A DNA stretch of 64,000 nucleotides from Flavobacterium frigoritolerans (GCF_025847275.1 NZ_JAOZEV010000006.1:186001-250000); one strand, 5' to 3'; shown: positions 1-8,993, counted from the first letter of the stretch. The notes: a model not told the origin generated them from the sequence alone. Made by a program: numbers and translations.

Positions 1-316
1 CTGTACCTTTCTTTTTATATTCTTTTGTTTTCGTCCATAAGAAAGTATACGACAACTTTTTCTCTGCATCAAAAATCTGGATTGAATCTATTTCACTAGC
101 CGCATATTTTTCATTAGTATCTCCTACTTTAATTTTCACTTTCTTATCTTCAAAATCAGGGAAATGAAGTATGCCACTAACTGTTTGCTTATCTTTTTTA
201 AAAATTACAGCTTCTGCTTTCTGCTGGCCCAGTCCAAATCTATATATAACGATCTGACAATTTGCTGCTGATGTAATGAATAAAATACTCATCACTAAAA
301 AAAATTTAAATTTCAT
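1..316 (-). CDS. Partial secreted protein of unknown function (3' part outside window)
   Basis: An open frame runs from an ATG at 314-316 off the left edge of the window without a stop, giving about 105 visible residues. The N-terminus (MKFKFFLVMSILFITSAANC) is a Sec signal peptide. The mature part starts around QIVIYRFGLG and reads as beta-rich, charged sequence. A TAnnTTTG -7 element (TATATTTG, 343-350 minus) lies 27 bp upstream and supports this start. I do not recognise the family; envelope or periplasmic location is inferred from the signal peptide alone. Confidence 0.75.
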   Translation of the reverse strand, partial: MKFKFFLVMSILFITSAANCQIVIYRFGLGQQKAEAVIFKKDKQTVSGILHFPDFEDKKVKIKVGDTNEKYAASEIDSIQIFDAEKKLSYTFLWTKTKEYKKKGT

Positions 317-794
317 TTTTGGGGGTTTTATTTGTAAGCTGGCAAATATATAAATATCGTATGGCATTAAAAGAAATTTCAAATCAGTTATAACCATAAT
401 TATTAACAAAAAATTTCTCCGTAAAAACTTTTCAAAATTTGAGCGTGACCACAAGGGTCGGGCTATTCGCTGCAAGTCCTCGCACTTCCTTCGTCAGGCT
501 GTGGGCTATCCGCTACTATCCCTCACGCAAGTCTGCAAACGAGAGCTATTTATTTCCAATTTTATTTACACGTACAGATTGTAGAAACGCACCGCAGTAT
601 TTCTACACACAGTATTTCTACTCAGCTATTAATTAAATCTGCCGAATCTGCAAAATCTGCGTGAAACTCTTTACCTTAAACATAGATTACATAGAAGCAC
701 TGCAATGCATCTGTACATTAAGACATATGAATTGAACTTTGCGGTTAAAAACATTTTTCGCTACTTTTACTACTCCAACATTACAAAACTCCAA
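317..794. other. 478-bp intergenic region with degenerate repeats
   Basis: Between the partial secreted gene and purT there is no credible gene. Bases about 450-540 resemble one end of a dispersed element (GGGTCGGGCTAT ... CTATCCCTCACGC) whose inverted, fuller copy lies at 43150-43256. Bases 575-625 and 688-712 contain decayed copies of a 'GAAGACGCACTGC' hairpin repeat found better preserved at 7744 and 9964. A 65-codon open frame at 439-636 lies entirely in this repeat material and is not called a gene. Confidence 0.6.
343..350 (-). promoter_or_regulatory. -7 promoter element TATATTTG for the partial secreted gene
   Basis: This matches the Bacteroidota -7 consensus TAnnTTTG and is placed 27 bp before the ATG at 316. 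No clear -33 TTG was found. Confidence 0.45.
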
Positions 795-1955
795 ATGAAA
801 ATACTACTTCTAGGTTCAGGCGAATTAGGTAAAGAATTTACCATCGCTGCACAACGAATCGGACAAACTATAATTGCTGTAGATAGTTACGAAAATGCCC
901 CTGCAATGCAAGTTGCACATGGTTTTGAAGTAATCAATATGCTCGATGGCGAAGCCTTAGACCGAATCGTAGCTAAACACAAACCCGATTTTATAGTTCC
1001 CGAAATAGAAGCCATTCGTACTGAACGTTTTTACGATTACGAGAAACAAGGAATTACTGTAGTTCCATCTGCGAAAGCGGCAAACTACACCATGAACCGT
1101 AAAGCAATCCGTGATTTAGCAGCTAAAGAACTTGGACTAAAAACCGCCAAATACCAATATGCAACCTCAGCCGAAGAATTACAAAAAGCCGTTCAGGAAG
1201 TAGGAATGCCATGTGTTGTAAAACCTTTAATGTCCTCATCAGGAAAAGGACAATCAACCATAAAAACCCAAGATGATATCCTAAAAGCTTGGGATTATGC
1301 CGTAGCAGGATCTCGCGGAGATGTTATCGAAGTAATTGTAGAAGCCTTTGTAAATTTCCATTCAGAAATTACACTTTTAACAATTACTCAAAATAATAAT
1401 CCAACACTTTTTTGTGCACCAATAGGTCACCGACAAGAACGTGGCGATTACCAGGAAAGTTGGCAACCCGCCAGAGTATCCGATAAAGATTTATACGAAG
1501 CCCAAGATATGGCCGAGAAAATAACCGAAGCTTTAGGAGGCGCAGGGCTTTTTGGAGTAGAATTTTTTCTAACCAATGAAGGAGTTTATTTCTCAGAACT
1601 TTCCCCTCGCCCGCATGATACCGGAATGGTAACTTTAGCAGGAACGCAAAACTTCAATGAATTTGAATTGCATTTACGTGCTATTTTAAGTTTACCTATT
1701 TTCGAAATAACACTAGAGAAAGCTGGAGCAAGTGCTGTAATTCTAGCCACTGGAGATTCAAATAGCCCAACTTATACCGGGATAGAAAAAGTTGCTGCAT
1801 TACCTAAAACCGACTTCCGTATCTTTGGAAAACCAACCTCAAGACCTTATCGCCGTATGGGAGTTGTTTTATCAAATGACATTCTGGAAACTTCTATTGA
1901 AGAAGTAGTCGAAAGAGCAAAAAAAACCGCACAATTAATAACCGTAAATTTATAA
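795..1955 (+). CDS. purT: Formate-dependent phosphoribosylglycinamide formyltransferase (GAR transformylase 2)
   Basis: A 386-residue ATP-grasp enzyme that makes formylglycinamide ribonucleotide from GAR, formate and ATP in de novo purine synthesis (cytoplasm). The N-terminus [14 protein letters not shown] is the family's nucleotide-binding start. The ATP-grasp core carries [14 protein letters not shown], and the C-terminal half has [11 protein letters not shown] and [11 protein letters not shown], typical of PurT rather than PurK. Length is close to the 392 of E. coli PurT. The frame is open from 705, but homology begins at ATG 795. Two small genes follow at once (4-bp gap), so the three may be cotranscribed, although they share no obvious pathway. 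Confidence 0.95.
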   Translation: MKILLLGSGELGKEFTIAAQRIGQTIIAVDSYENAPAMQVAHGFEVINMLDGEALDRIVAKHKPDFIVPEIEAIRTERFYDYEKQGITVVPSAKAANYTMNRKAIRDLAAKELGLKTAKYQYATSAEELQKAVQEVGMPCVVKPLMSSSGKGQSTIKTQDDILKAWDYAVAGSRGDVIEVIVEAFVNFHSEITLLTITQNNNPTLFCAPIGHRQERGDYQESWQPARVSDKDLYEAQDMAEKITEALGGAGLFGVEFFLTNEGVYFSELSPRPHDTGMVTLAGTQNFNEFELHLRAILSLPIFEITLEKAGASAVILATGDSNSPTYTGIEKVAALPKTDFRIFGKPTSRPYRRMGVVLSNDILETSIEEVVERAKKTAQLITVNL

Positions 1956-1958
1956 AAG

Positions 1959-2276
1959 ATGAAAAAATTAGTATTCTTAGCATTTCTATTCTTGAGTATT
2001 ACAATCAATGCACAAGACAAAAAAACCACCGAAAAACCTCAAATCGTAGAAGCAGCTTGTGGAGAATGCCAATTCGGGATGAAAGGCAATAGTTGTGATT
2101 TAGCTATTCGTATTGATGGCAAACCCTATTTTGTAGATGGAACTAAAATTGACGAACACGGAGATGCTCATGCAAAAGATGGCTTTTGTAATACCATTCG
2201 TAAAGCTGAAGTTACTGGGAAAATAGAAAAAAACCGTTACAAAGTAACTTCGTTTACATTGATAAAAAGCAACTAA
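1959..2276 (+). CDS. Small secreted cysteine-containing protein (DUF6370-like)
   Basis: A 105-residue protein with a signal peptide (MKKLVFLAFLFLSITINAQ). The mature part has a C-x2-C pair (ACGEC) and two further cysteines (SC, FC), a pattern that may hold a metal or form disulfides. It resembles the small DUF6370 family of Bacteroidota, whose function is unknown. It starts 4 bp after purT, and its stop overlaps the start of the following regulator by one base (TAATG), which suggests translational coupling with that regulator. Periplasmic location is inferred from the signal peptide. Confidence 0.8.
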   Translation: MKKLVFLAFLFLSITINAQDKKTTEKPQIVEAACGECQFGMKGNSCDLAIRIDGKPYFVDGTKIDEHGDAHAKDGFCNTIRKAEVTGKIEKNRYKVTSFTLIKSN

Positions 2277-2854
2277 TGGCTTTAATTCTAGAGAACATTG
2301 CCAAACACGTTTTACTAACACCTGAAGAAGAGGCACATTTTTTATCAAAAACAGAAACTCGCTTTTACAAAGCCAAAACTATTTTATTGAATGCAGGAGA
2401 TGTTTGCAAAGAATCTTATTTCATAAATTCAGGAATCATCCGAAGCTTTAATATCAATGACAATATTGTAGAGCATGTATTAAGTTTTTCTTGCCAAGGC
2501 TGGTGGATTAGTGACATGTATAGTTTAATTACACAAAAACCAGGACAACTCTTTATAGAAGTTTTAGAAGATTCTGAAGTAGTAGTTCTTAGTAAAGAAA
2601 ATCAAGAACAATTGTATTTTGATATTCCAAAATTAGAACGTTTTTTCAGGATTTTAACCGAAAATTCATTGGTTGCCAATCAGCAACGGTTAATGGATAA
2701 CTTAAGTTTATCTGCCGAAGAGCGTTTTGAAAAATTCTGTACTAAATATCCAACACTAATCCAGAAAGTACCTCAAAAACAAATAGCTTCTTTCATCGGA
2801 GTTACACCTGAGTTTTTTAGCAAAATGAAAGCAAGGCTTTTGAAAAGCAAATAA
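2276..2854 (+). CDS. Crp/Fnr family transcriptional regulator
   Basis: A 192-residue regulator with an N-terminal cyclic-nucleotide-binding-type beta-roll (about residues 15-120, including SYFINSGIIRSFN) and a short C-terminal helix-turn-helix (PQKQIASFIGVTPEFFSKMK, about 165-185). This is the compact form common in Bacteroidota, in which ligand contacts are often not conserved, so cAMP binding should not be assumed. The ATG overlaps the preceding stop codon (TAATG). No target site is evident nearby. The family call is firm; the effector and regulon are unknown. Confidence 0.88.
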   Translation: MALILENIAKHVLLTPEEEAHFLSKTETRFYKAKTILLNAGDVCKESYFINSGIIRSFNINDNIVEHVLSFSCQGWWISDMYSLITQKPGQLFIEVLEDSEVVVLSKENQEQLYFDIPKLERFFRILTENSLVANQQRLMDNLSLSAEERFEKFCTKYPTLIQKVPQKQIASFIGVTPEFFSKMKARLLKSK

Positions 2855-2865
2855 TATTTTTTTTT

Positions 2866-2928
2866 AACCATTAAGAGATTAAGAAAAATTAAGCTTATGT
2901 CTTAACGAAACTTAATATCTTAATGGTT
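2866..2928. terminator. Bidirectional stem-loop between convergent crp/fnr and aceA
   Basis: Arms AACCATTAAGA and TCTTAATGGTT are separated by about 40 bases that hold further TTAAG inverted pairs. The T-run before the left arm serves minus-strand transcription from aceA. A related half (AACCATTAAGAG) recurs near 62586, so the sequence may belong to a repeat family. Confidence 0.5.
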
Positions 2929-2970
2929 TAAATTTTAAAATCAGTTCAATGCTAAACTAGTTTTATTGAA

Positions 2971-4251
2971 TTAAAATTGTTCAACCTCAGTAGAATGTTT
3001 CATTGCTGTAGTTGTTGATTTCCCTATCGTTACTGTATTTTGTACCGCATCAAAATAAGAAGTTCCTACGAAAGCCTGATGTTTTACAGCACGGAATCCG
3101 CTACTTTGCAATGCAAATTCTTTTTCCTGTAATTCAGAATAGCCTGCCATTCCTCTTTCTTTATATGCTTTAGACAATTCGAACATACTTGTATTTAAAG
3201 CATGGAAACCTGCTAATGTGATGAATTGGAATTTATATCCCATTGCAGCCAAGTCTTCTCTAAAAGTTTCCATCTCGGCAACAGATAATTTAGCAGCCCA
3301 ATTAAAAGATGGAGAACAATTATAAGCCAGCATTTTATCTGGAAATTGCTCACGCATCGCATCGGCAAACTTTTTAGCATATACCAAATCCGGGTTACTG
3401 GTTTCCATCCAGATTAAATCAGCATAAGGTGCGTAGCTTAATCCCCTTGCAATTCCTTGATCGATTCCACTATTTACATAAAAGAAACCTTCGTTAGTTT
3501 TTTCGCCAGTAATAAACGGCGCGTCTCTAGGATCTACATCGCTCGTTAATAAATTAGCTGCATCGGCATCTGTTCTCGCAACAATAAGCGTTGGCGTTCC
3601 CATAACATCTGCTGCTAATCTTGCTGCTACCAATTTATTAATCGCTTCCTGAGTTGGCACTAAAACCTTTCCTCCAAGATGTCCACATTTTTTAGCAGAA
3701 CTCAATTGATCTTCAAAATGAACTCCAGAAGCACCAGCCTCAATCATAGATTTCATTAGTTCGAATGCATTTAGGTTCCCTCCAAAACCAGCTTCGGCAT
3801 CGGCAACAATAGGCACTAAATAATCTTTTTTATCTTGAACTCCATTAACAACCTGAATTTGATCGGCTCTTAATAAAGCATTGTTTATTTTCTTAACCAC
3901 CATAGGCACACTATTTACAGGATAAAGAGATTGATCAGGATACATTTCGCCAGCCAAATTAGCATCCGCAGCGACTTGCCATCCACTCAAATAAATAGCT
4001 TCTAAACCTGCATCAACTTCTTGTATCGCCTGATTACCAGTTAAAGCACCTAATCCTGCTACAAAATCCTGACTTTTAAGTTTTCTCCATAATTTTTGAG
4101 CTCCCATTTTGGCAATAGAATGTTCTATTTCATAAGAACCTTGTAAAGTAACCACCTCTGTTGCTGTGTAAGGTCGCTCTACTCCTGCCCATCTTGGGTT
4201 TGTTAACCAATCGTTGATCAATTCCTGAATTCTGTCTTCTGTTGTTTTCAT
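2971..4251 (-). CDS. aceA: Isocitrate lyase
   Basis: A 426-residue isocitrate lyase (E. coli 434) that cleaves isocitrate to glyoxylate and succinate, the first step of the glyoxylate shunt. The signature [13 protein letters not shown] near residue 190 contains the catalytic cysteine. DAEAGFGG and YNCSPSFNW are also family-typical. The frame extends upstream to 4320, but that part lies in a dispersed repeat. ATG 4251 ([15 protein letters not shown]) fits the family start. It lies downstream of aceB on the same strand, separated by 236 bp that contain a palindromic repeat. It is probably cotranscribed with aceB and controlled by the divergent XRE regulator. Confidence 0.95.
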   Translation of the reverse strand: MKTTEDRIQELINDWLTNPRWAGVERPYTATEVVTLQGSYEIEHSIAKMGAQKLWRKLKSQDFVAGLGALTGNQAIQEVDAGLEAIYLSGWQVAADANLAGEMYPDQSLYPVNSVPMVVKKINNALLRADQIQVVNGVQDKKDYLVPIVADAEAGFGGNLNAFELMKSMIEAGASGVHFEDQLSSAKKCGHLGGKVLVPTQEAINKLVAARLAADVMGTPTLIVARTDADAANLLTSDVDPRDAPFITGEKTNEGFFYVNSGIDQGIARGLSYAPYADLIWMETSNPDLVYAKKFADAMREQFPDKMLAYNCSPSFNWAAKLSVAEMETFREDLAAMGYKFQFITLAGFHALNTSMFELSKAYKERGMAGYSELQEKEFALQSSGFRAVKHQAFVGTSYFDAVQNTVTIGKSTTTAMKHSTEVEQF

Positions 4252-4305
4252 AGTATCGTTATTTGGGTTGTTAGTAAGCAATTTTCTGTTTTTTGAGTAA
4301 TTTTC

Positions 4306-4457
4306 AACACATAGAGACATAGCTTTCCTTTGTGGTTATAAAGGCGTTTCACTTATTTAAACACACATAGCTATGTGTGAAAATCATGATTTTTTAAAAT
4401 CTCCTTAATTTTAAATTCTATCCCGATACTTCTATCGGGACTATGTTTCTATGCGTT
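4306..4457 (+). repeat. Dispersed palindromic repeat, copy A (between aceB and aceA)
   Basis: The element begins with AACACATAGAGACATAG and ends with CTATGTTTCTATGCGTT, which are inverted copies of each other. The interior contains AAGGCGTTTCACTTATTT, a CACATAGCTATGTG palindrome, and an inserted perfect hairpin at 4421-4440 (TCCCGATA, CTTC loop, TATCGGGA). Related copies are at 13876, 35927, 39021 and 40275. It has no coding capacity. It resembles a small REP/MITE-like element. Confidence 0.75.
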
Positions 4458-4487
4458 TATTTTTCAATTATTAAGCTCAACGTTTTT

Positions 4488-6089
4488 TTATAAATATTTG
4501 TAACATGGTATAGTAAGAAAGTTTTCAAAGTCGAGCGTTACAACCAACCTTTCTAATACTTTTTCAGCCAAAGGAAACCAGCGTTTTTCATAGTTTTCTT
4601 CGCCCAATTCCTTTTTAATTTTACTAAATTCATCTAAAGCTAATTTGTGATAATAGGCCAGATTCAACTGCTTTCCATTATCCAAAACCACTTTGTTATA
4701 CAACCATTGCCACAATTGAGATCTCGAAATCTCTGCTGTTGCCGCATCTTCCATTAAATTATGTATAGCTGCTGCACCTTGTCCGTTAAGCCAAGAAGCC
4801 AGGTACAAAACTCCCACATTAATATTTTTTCGAACTCCTTCTTCAGTTATAGTACCATTTGGCACTTCAAGCAAATCTTGTTCGGTAATTGTAAGGTGTG
4901 GTCTTGCAATGTGAATCTGATTTGGCGTTGGCATTCCAGCATCAAATACCTCTTTTGCTAATGAAACCAAATCTGGATGTGCTACCCAAGTTCCGTCATG
5001 TCCATTACGTACTTCACGCTCTTTGTCCGCTTTTACTTTCGCGAAAGCGATAGCATTAGCTTCATCATTATTCTTAATCGGAATTTGTGCAGCCATTCCA
5101 CCAATCGCATGAATTCCTCTTTTATGACATCTCTGAATTACCAGATTAGAATATGCTTTCATAAAAGGCGAAGTCATATTTACCTGATCTCTGTCTGGAA
5201 CCAAAAACGAAGGATGCTTATGGAATTTTTTTATGTATGAAAAAATATAATCCCAACGACCACAGTTTAATCCAACGATGTGATTTTTTAATTCGAATAT
5301 AATTTCATCCAACTGAAAACTTGCTGTTATCGTTTCTATAAGAACCGTAACTTTAATCGTTCCCTGAGGAATTCTTAAATAGTTTTGAGTAAACTCGATA
5401 ACGCTATTCCACCAACGCGCTTCTAGATAATGCTCTAATTTTGGAATATAGAAATAAGGAGCTGTTCCGTTTTCAAGTAATTTTTTATGATTATGAAAAA
5501 CATACAAGCCAAAATCTACCAATGATGCCGAAACTACCTGACCTTCTACTAAAACATGCTTTTCTGTAAGATGTAATCCTCTTGGACGAACAATTAATGT
5601 CGCTATATTTTCATTTAACTGATAGGTCTTGTTTTTAATCTCATCTGTTAAGCTGATTGTTTTATTTACGGCATCAATTAAGTTTACTTGCCCACTCATT
5701 AAATTAGTCCATGTTGGTGATGTACTATCTTCAAAATCGGCCATAAACGTTTTTGCTCCAGAATTCAAGGCGTTGATAATCATTTTTCTATCTACTGGTC
5801 CTGTAATTTCTACTCTTCTGTCTAATAAATCTTTCGGAATAGCTCCAGCTGTCCAAGTATCTTCTCTGACCAATTTGGTTTCGGTTGGAAAAGCTGGCAT
5901 GACACCTTTATCAAATAAAATTTGTTGTTGCTCTCTTTGCGTCAACAATAATTTTCGTTGTGAATCAAATTTTAAGTGCAATTCTGTGATAAATGCAACT
6001 GCCTCATCTGTCCATATAGCAGCATAAGAATTGTTTTTTTCGGCTAAAAATTCCATTGCCGACTCTGTAGTTTCTAATTGATTTTTCAT
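4488..6089 (-). CDS. aceB: Malate synthase A
   Basis: A 533-residue protein, the same length as E. coli AceB, condensing glyoxylate with acetyl-CoA to malate in the glyoxylate shunt. Family segments seen in order are LIVRPRGLHL, EARWWNSVI, TVLIETITASFQLDE (acidic active-site region), HAIGGMAAQIP and HDGTWVAHPDL. The start MKNQLETTESAMEF is the only sensible ATG. The gene heads the aceB-aceA pair and diverges from an XRE/ScfR-type regulator. A perfect 14-bp palindrome sits 51 bp upstream of the ATG and a weak -7-like element (TAACATTG, 6110-6117 minus) lies between them, so repression or activation by the neighbour is likely. Confidence 0.96.
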   Translation of the reverse strand: MKNQLETTESAMEFLAEKNNSYAAIWTDEAVAFITELHLKFDSQRKLLLTQREQQQILFDKGVMPAFPTETKLVREDTWTAGAIPKDLLDRRVEITGPVDRKMIINALNSGAKTFMADFEDSTSPTWTNLMSGQVNLIDAVNKTISLTDEIKNKTYQLNENIATLIVRPRGLHLTEKHVLVEGQVVSASLVDFGLYVFHNHKKLLENGTAPYFYIPKLEHYLEARWWNSVIEFTQNYLRIPQGTIKVTVLIETITASFQLDEIIFELKNHIVGLNCGRWDYIFSYIKKFHKHPSFLVPDRDQVNMTSPFMKAYSNLVIQRCHKRGIHAIGGMAAQIPIKNNDEANAIAFAKVKADKEREVRNGHDGTWVAHPDLVSLAKEVFDAGMPTPNQIHIARPHLTITEQDLLEVPNGTITEEGVRKNINVGVLYLASWLNGQGAAAIHNLMEDAATAEISRSQLWQWLYNKVVLDNGKQLNLAYYHKLALDEFSKIKKELGEENYEKRWFPLAEKVLERLVVTLDFENFLTIPCYKYL

Positions 6090-6139
6090 AGCTAATTCGT
6101 TTTACACTACAATGTTATAAAAAAGATTAATACAAAACA

Positions 6140-6153
6140 AGCGAACGTTCGCT
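6140..6153. promoter_or_regulatory. Perfect palindrome AGCGAACGTTCGCT, probable operator of the glyoxylate-shunt regulator
   Basis: This 14-bp perfect inverted repeat lies in the 119-bp divergent region between aceB (ATG 6089) and the XRE regulator (ATG 6209). It is GC-rich against a strongly AT-rich background and sits about where the -33 region of aceB would be. RamB-type regulators bind near glyoxylate and acetate genes in Actinobacteria; binding here is inference. Confidence 0.6.
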
Positions 6154-6195
6154 AAATATTAAAAATATTTTTTTGGCGATTATTTTTTTATTGGT

Positions 6196-6203
6196 TACAT
6201 TTG
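6196..6203 (+). promoter_or_regulatory. -7 element TACATTTG for the XRE regulator
   Basis: A full match to TAnnTTTG that ends five bases before the regulator's ATG (6209). If used, the transcript would begin at or next to the start codon, so it would be leaderless or nearly so. Confidence 0.4.
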
Positions 6204-6208
6204 ATATT

Positions 6209-7690
6209 ATGGATATCGAAAAAGACTACATCAAACTTATTTTTGGGCTAAAACTCAAGCAAGTCCGAACTCAAAAAAACCTTTCGTTATTTGGCTTAGC
6301 CAAACTCACGAACCTTTCTAAATCGTATTTAAACGAAATAGAAAAAGGAAAAAAATATCCGAAGACTGATAAGATTTTACTTCTGTGCGAAAACCTTGAC
6401 ATTAGTTATGATCAAATGGTTTCTTTAAAACTGGATAACAACTTGGCTCCTATAGGTGAAATTTTGAAATCTGGTATTTTAAAAGAAATTCCATTAGAAC
6501 TTTTTGGCATCCATGAAAATGATTTGATTGACATTATTGCCAATGCTCCTGCAAAAGTCAATGCTTTTATTAGTACCATAATCGAAATTGCTCAACATTA
6601 TAATTTAAGCCGAGAGAGTTTTTTCTTAGCATCATTGCGTTCCTACCAAGAAGCGCACATCAATTACTTTGAAGATCTGGAAAATAAAGTAATTGCTTTC
6701 TCTAAATCATTCCAGATTAATCTTGAAAATCAAATTTCGACACTTGAATTAAGTGCTATTCTAAAAGAAGAATATGGCTATACCATTAAAGATTTACTTT
6801 TTAAGGATCAGGAAGCTTTGGGTGATTTACGATCTATTTATGTCCCAAAAAGCAAAACACTATTACTTTCTAAAGAAATAGACGACCCACAAAGAGCCTT
6901 TATATTAGCCAAAGAAATAGCCTATAACTATTTAGAAATAACTGATAGATTACTAACATTCAGCTGGATAAAGTTTGACAATTTTGATCAGGTCTTACAT
7001 AATTTTTACGCTTCCTATTTTGCTGGAGCGCTATTATTGCCAAGAAAATTATTAATAGATGATATCAATCTTTTTTTAACCAAAGAGAATCCTAAGCCTG
7101 AAGAGTTTGTTACATTAATCGAAAAATTTAATGTTTCTCCTGAATCTTTCTACCAGAGATTAACCAATCTTTTACCGAAGGATTTTCATCTAAAAAACTT
7201 ATTCTTTCTGAGAATGTCTCACCAAATAGGCTCTGGCACATATCAGATAAAAAAAGAACTCCATATTACCAATCAGCAAGAACCTCATGCCAATGAAATG
7301 AATGAGCATTATTGCCGCCGATGGGTTTCTATTAAGACCATCGATGAAGCTATCAAACAAAACAAAGCTCATTTTTTTGACGCCCAAATTTCAAGTTATG
7401 AAAATAGTGGAAACGAATATTTGGTTTTTTCATCAGCTACCAAAGATCCTTTTGTAGAGAACTGTATGCGAAGTATTTCGGTAGGGATTTTGATTACTCC
7501 TGCCATGAAAAAGAAATTCAAGTTTATAGAAGCTAAACCAATCGTAAAACAAATAGTTGGTGTTACTTGCGAAACCTGTGCTGTTAAAAATTGCTTGGAG
7601 CGAGCTTCTCCCCCTAAACAATTAGAAAGCAAAAAGCGCCATGAAAATACTGATTTGATTGTACAGCAATATATTGCAAAGTACAGTTAG
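6209..7690 (+). CDS. XRE-family regulator with ImmA/IrrE-like domain (RamB/ScfR type)
   Basis: A 493-residue protein. Residues about 1-70 form an XRE helix-turn-helix (LGLAKLTNLS-like; here FGLAKLTNLSKSYLNEIEKG). The middle part corresponds to the ImmA/IrrE peptidase-like domain, but where the family has HExxH this protein reads AKEIAYNYL, so it is unlikely to be a zinc peptidase. The C-terminus carries the DUF2083-type cysteine motif CETCAVKNCLERASPP. RamB, a regulator of acetate and glyoxylate metabolism in Corynebacterium, has this architecture. Its position divergent to aceBA supports the same role here. The frame starts at 6173, but ATG 6209 precedes the helix-turn-helix directly. Confidence 0.88.
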   Translation: MDIEKDYIKLIFGLKLKQVRTQKNLSLFGLAKLTNLSKSYLNEIEKGKKYPKTDKILLLCENLDISYDQMVSLKLDNNLAPIGEILKSGILKEIPLELFGIHENDLIDIIANAPAKVNAFISTIIEIAQHYNLSRESFFLASLRSYQEAHINYFEDLENKVIAFSKSFQINLENQISTLELSAILKEEYGYTIKDLLFKDQEALGDLRSIYVPKSKTLLLSKEIDDPQRAFILAKEIAYNYLEITDRLLTFSWIKFDNFDQVLHNFYASYFAGALLLPRKLLIDDINLFLTKENPKPEEFVTLIEKFNVSPESFYQRLTNLLPKDFHLKNLFFLRMSHQIGSGTYQIKKELHITNQQEPHANEMNEHYCRRWVSIKTIDEAIKQNKAHFFDAQISSYENSGNEYLVFSSATKDPFVENCMRSISVGILITPAMKKKFKFIEAKPIVKQIVGVTCETCAVKNCLERASPPKQLESKKRHENTDLIVQQYIAKYS

Positions 7691-8031
7691 AGTATTGGAT
7701 TGTTGATTATTCGAAATTAAGAACCCAAACAATAAAGATATCGTTGCAGATTTATATTGTGAAGACGCACTGCTGTGCGTCTCTACAAACATGACGTAAT
7801 AACTATTGCAATAGTATTGATAAAAAATTCACATCTCAAAACGACAAAATTGTCATTAGACTATCTATAAAACAGAGTAAATACTCTATATTTTACGCAA
7901 CACTACCTTAGCAACTTAGAGTCTCAGAACCTTCTCCCTTTTCCCTTTTCCCTTTTCCCTTTGAGCCTCTGTCCCTCTATCCCTTTGGATCTTAGAACCT
8001 TTACCCCCTTTGAACCTCAAAAAAACCACTT
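7691..8031. other. Intergenic region with REP-like hairpin and low-complexity CCCTTTT tract
   Basis: Between the XRE regulator and the pirin promoter there is no gene. It holds the hairpin repeat at 7744-7804, a decayed 'TTAGCAACTTAGAGTCTCAGAACC' type tract around 7910-7935, and a short tandem CCTTTTCC/CCCTTTT stretch at about 7937-7965. The latter two look like ordinary decayed intergenic sequence of this genus. Confidence 0.5.
7744..7804. repeat. REP-like repeat with GACGCAC/GTGCGTC hairpin, copy 1
   Basis: The sequence TTGCAGA-TTTATATTGTGAAGACGCAC, then GTGCGTC and CTACAAACATGACGTAAT, is matched with few changes at 9964-10024. The core GACGCAC-TGCT-GTGCGTC is a perfect stem here. Decayed relatives are near 575-625. 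Confidence 0.6.
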
Positions 8032-8077
8032 CTTAATCTAGGTTAAGTGCTTTCCCTTTCCTTTGGTTGTAAATTTG
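8032..8077 (+). promoter_or_regulatory. Promoter of the pirin gene with palindromic operator
   Basis: CTTAATCTAGGTTAAG (8032-8047) is a near-perfect palindrome. The -7 element TAAATTTG follows at 8070-8077. The same 16 bases with the same 38-base offset to a TAnnTTTG box precede yceI (9241, 9279). The operator sits at the -33 position, so the bound regulator could repress or replace -33 contacts. Confidence 0.7.
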
Positions 8078-8108
8078 CACTATCAAATAACAATTAATAT
8101 TCATAATC

Positions 8109-8825
8109 ATGGAAAATATAGTAATTCATAAAGCAGAAACAAGAGGAAACGCAAATCACGGTTGGTTAAACGCTTACCACAGTTTCAGTTTTGCAGCTTA
8201 TTACGATTCAGAGCGTATACAATTTGGAGCACTTCGTGTTTTAAACGATGATACTATCGCTGCAGGAATGGGCTTTGGCACACATCCTCACGATAATATG
8301 GAAATCATTACCATTCCGCTAGAAGGAGATTTAGCACATAAGGACAGCATGGGGAATACTGAAATCATCAAACATGGAGATATACAGGTAATGAGTGCCG
8401 GGACAGGAATTCAACATAGTGAGTTCAATCCAAATGCGGATCAACAAACTAAATTATTACAAATTTGGTTGTTCCCAAACAAACGTAATGTTACCCCTCG
8501 CTACCAACAAATTTCGTTAAACACTGAGGACAGACATAATAAATTACAACAAGTATTATCTCCAAATCCTGATGATGCTGGTGTTTGGATTCATCAAGAC
8601 GCTTGGTTTCACATGGGAAATTTTGATGCAGGCACTACAAAAGAGTATTCGGTTAAAAAAGAAGGAAATGGTTTGTATGCTTTTATTTTAAAAGGAAACG
8701 TAACAATAAATGGACAAGAATTAAACACTCGTGACGCTATCGGAATCACAGATTTTAAAACTGTAAACATTAAAGCAAATACAGATGCTGAATTTCTATT
8801 AATGGAAATTCCGATGAATTATTAA
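8109..8825 (+). CDS. Pirin family protein (YhaK/quercetinase-like bicupin)
   Basis: A 238-residue two-cupin protein. The N-terminal cupin has the pirin metal motif GTHPHDNMEIITIPLEG and a following GTGIQHSEFNP. The C-terminal cupin (about 150-238) is the shorter YhaK type. Some members are quercetinases or redox-sensing proteins; the substrate here cannot be told. The gene shares a promoter motif with yceI 1.2 kb downstream, which suggests a common stress or redox regulator. A strong terminator follows, so it forms its own transcription unit. Confidence 0.9.
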   Translation: MENIVIHKAETRGNANHGWLNAYHSFSFAAYYDSERIQFGALRVLNDDTIAAGMGFGTHPHDNMEIITIPLEGDLAHKDSMGNTEIIKHGDIQVMSAGTGIQHSEFNPNADQQTKLLQIWLFPNKRNVTPRYQQISLNTEDRHNKLQQVLSPNPDDAGVWIHQDAWFHMGNFDAGTTKEYSVKKEGNGLYAFILKGNVTINGQELNTRDAIGITDFKTVNIKANTDAEFLLMEIPMNY

Positions 8826-8852
8826 TTCAAACCACAACAAACAAATTCTCCT

Positions 8853-8898
8853 AAACGGGGCTAATAATTTGAATTTTAAATTATTAGCCCCGTTTTTT
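8853..8898 (+). terminator. Rho-independent terminator after the pirin gene
   Basis: Arms AACGGGGCTAATAATTT and AAATTATTAGCCCCGTT form a long perfect stem followed by a run of six Ts. Confidence 0.9.
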
Positions 8899-8993
8899 AT
8901 TCTACTATCATTCTAAAAACTCGAAAAGAAAGATTAATTTTATAAGGCTAATTGATTTATCAGAAACAAGATAAACCGCAAAAACTCCCTGTA

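Noticed and set aside
439..636. 65-codon open frame on the plus strand
   Set aside because: It lies wholly in decayed intergenic repeat sequence and has no homology-like features or promoter.
4761..6027. Several 66-132-codon open frames opposite aceB
   Set aside because: They are antisense to a full-length, well-conserved enzyme and have no recognisable family.
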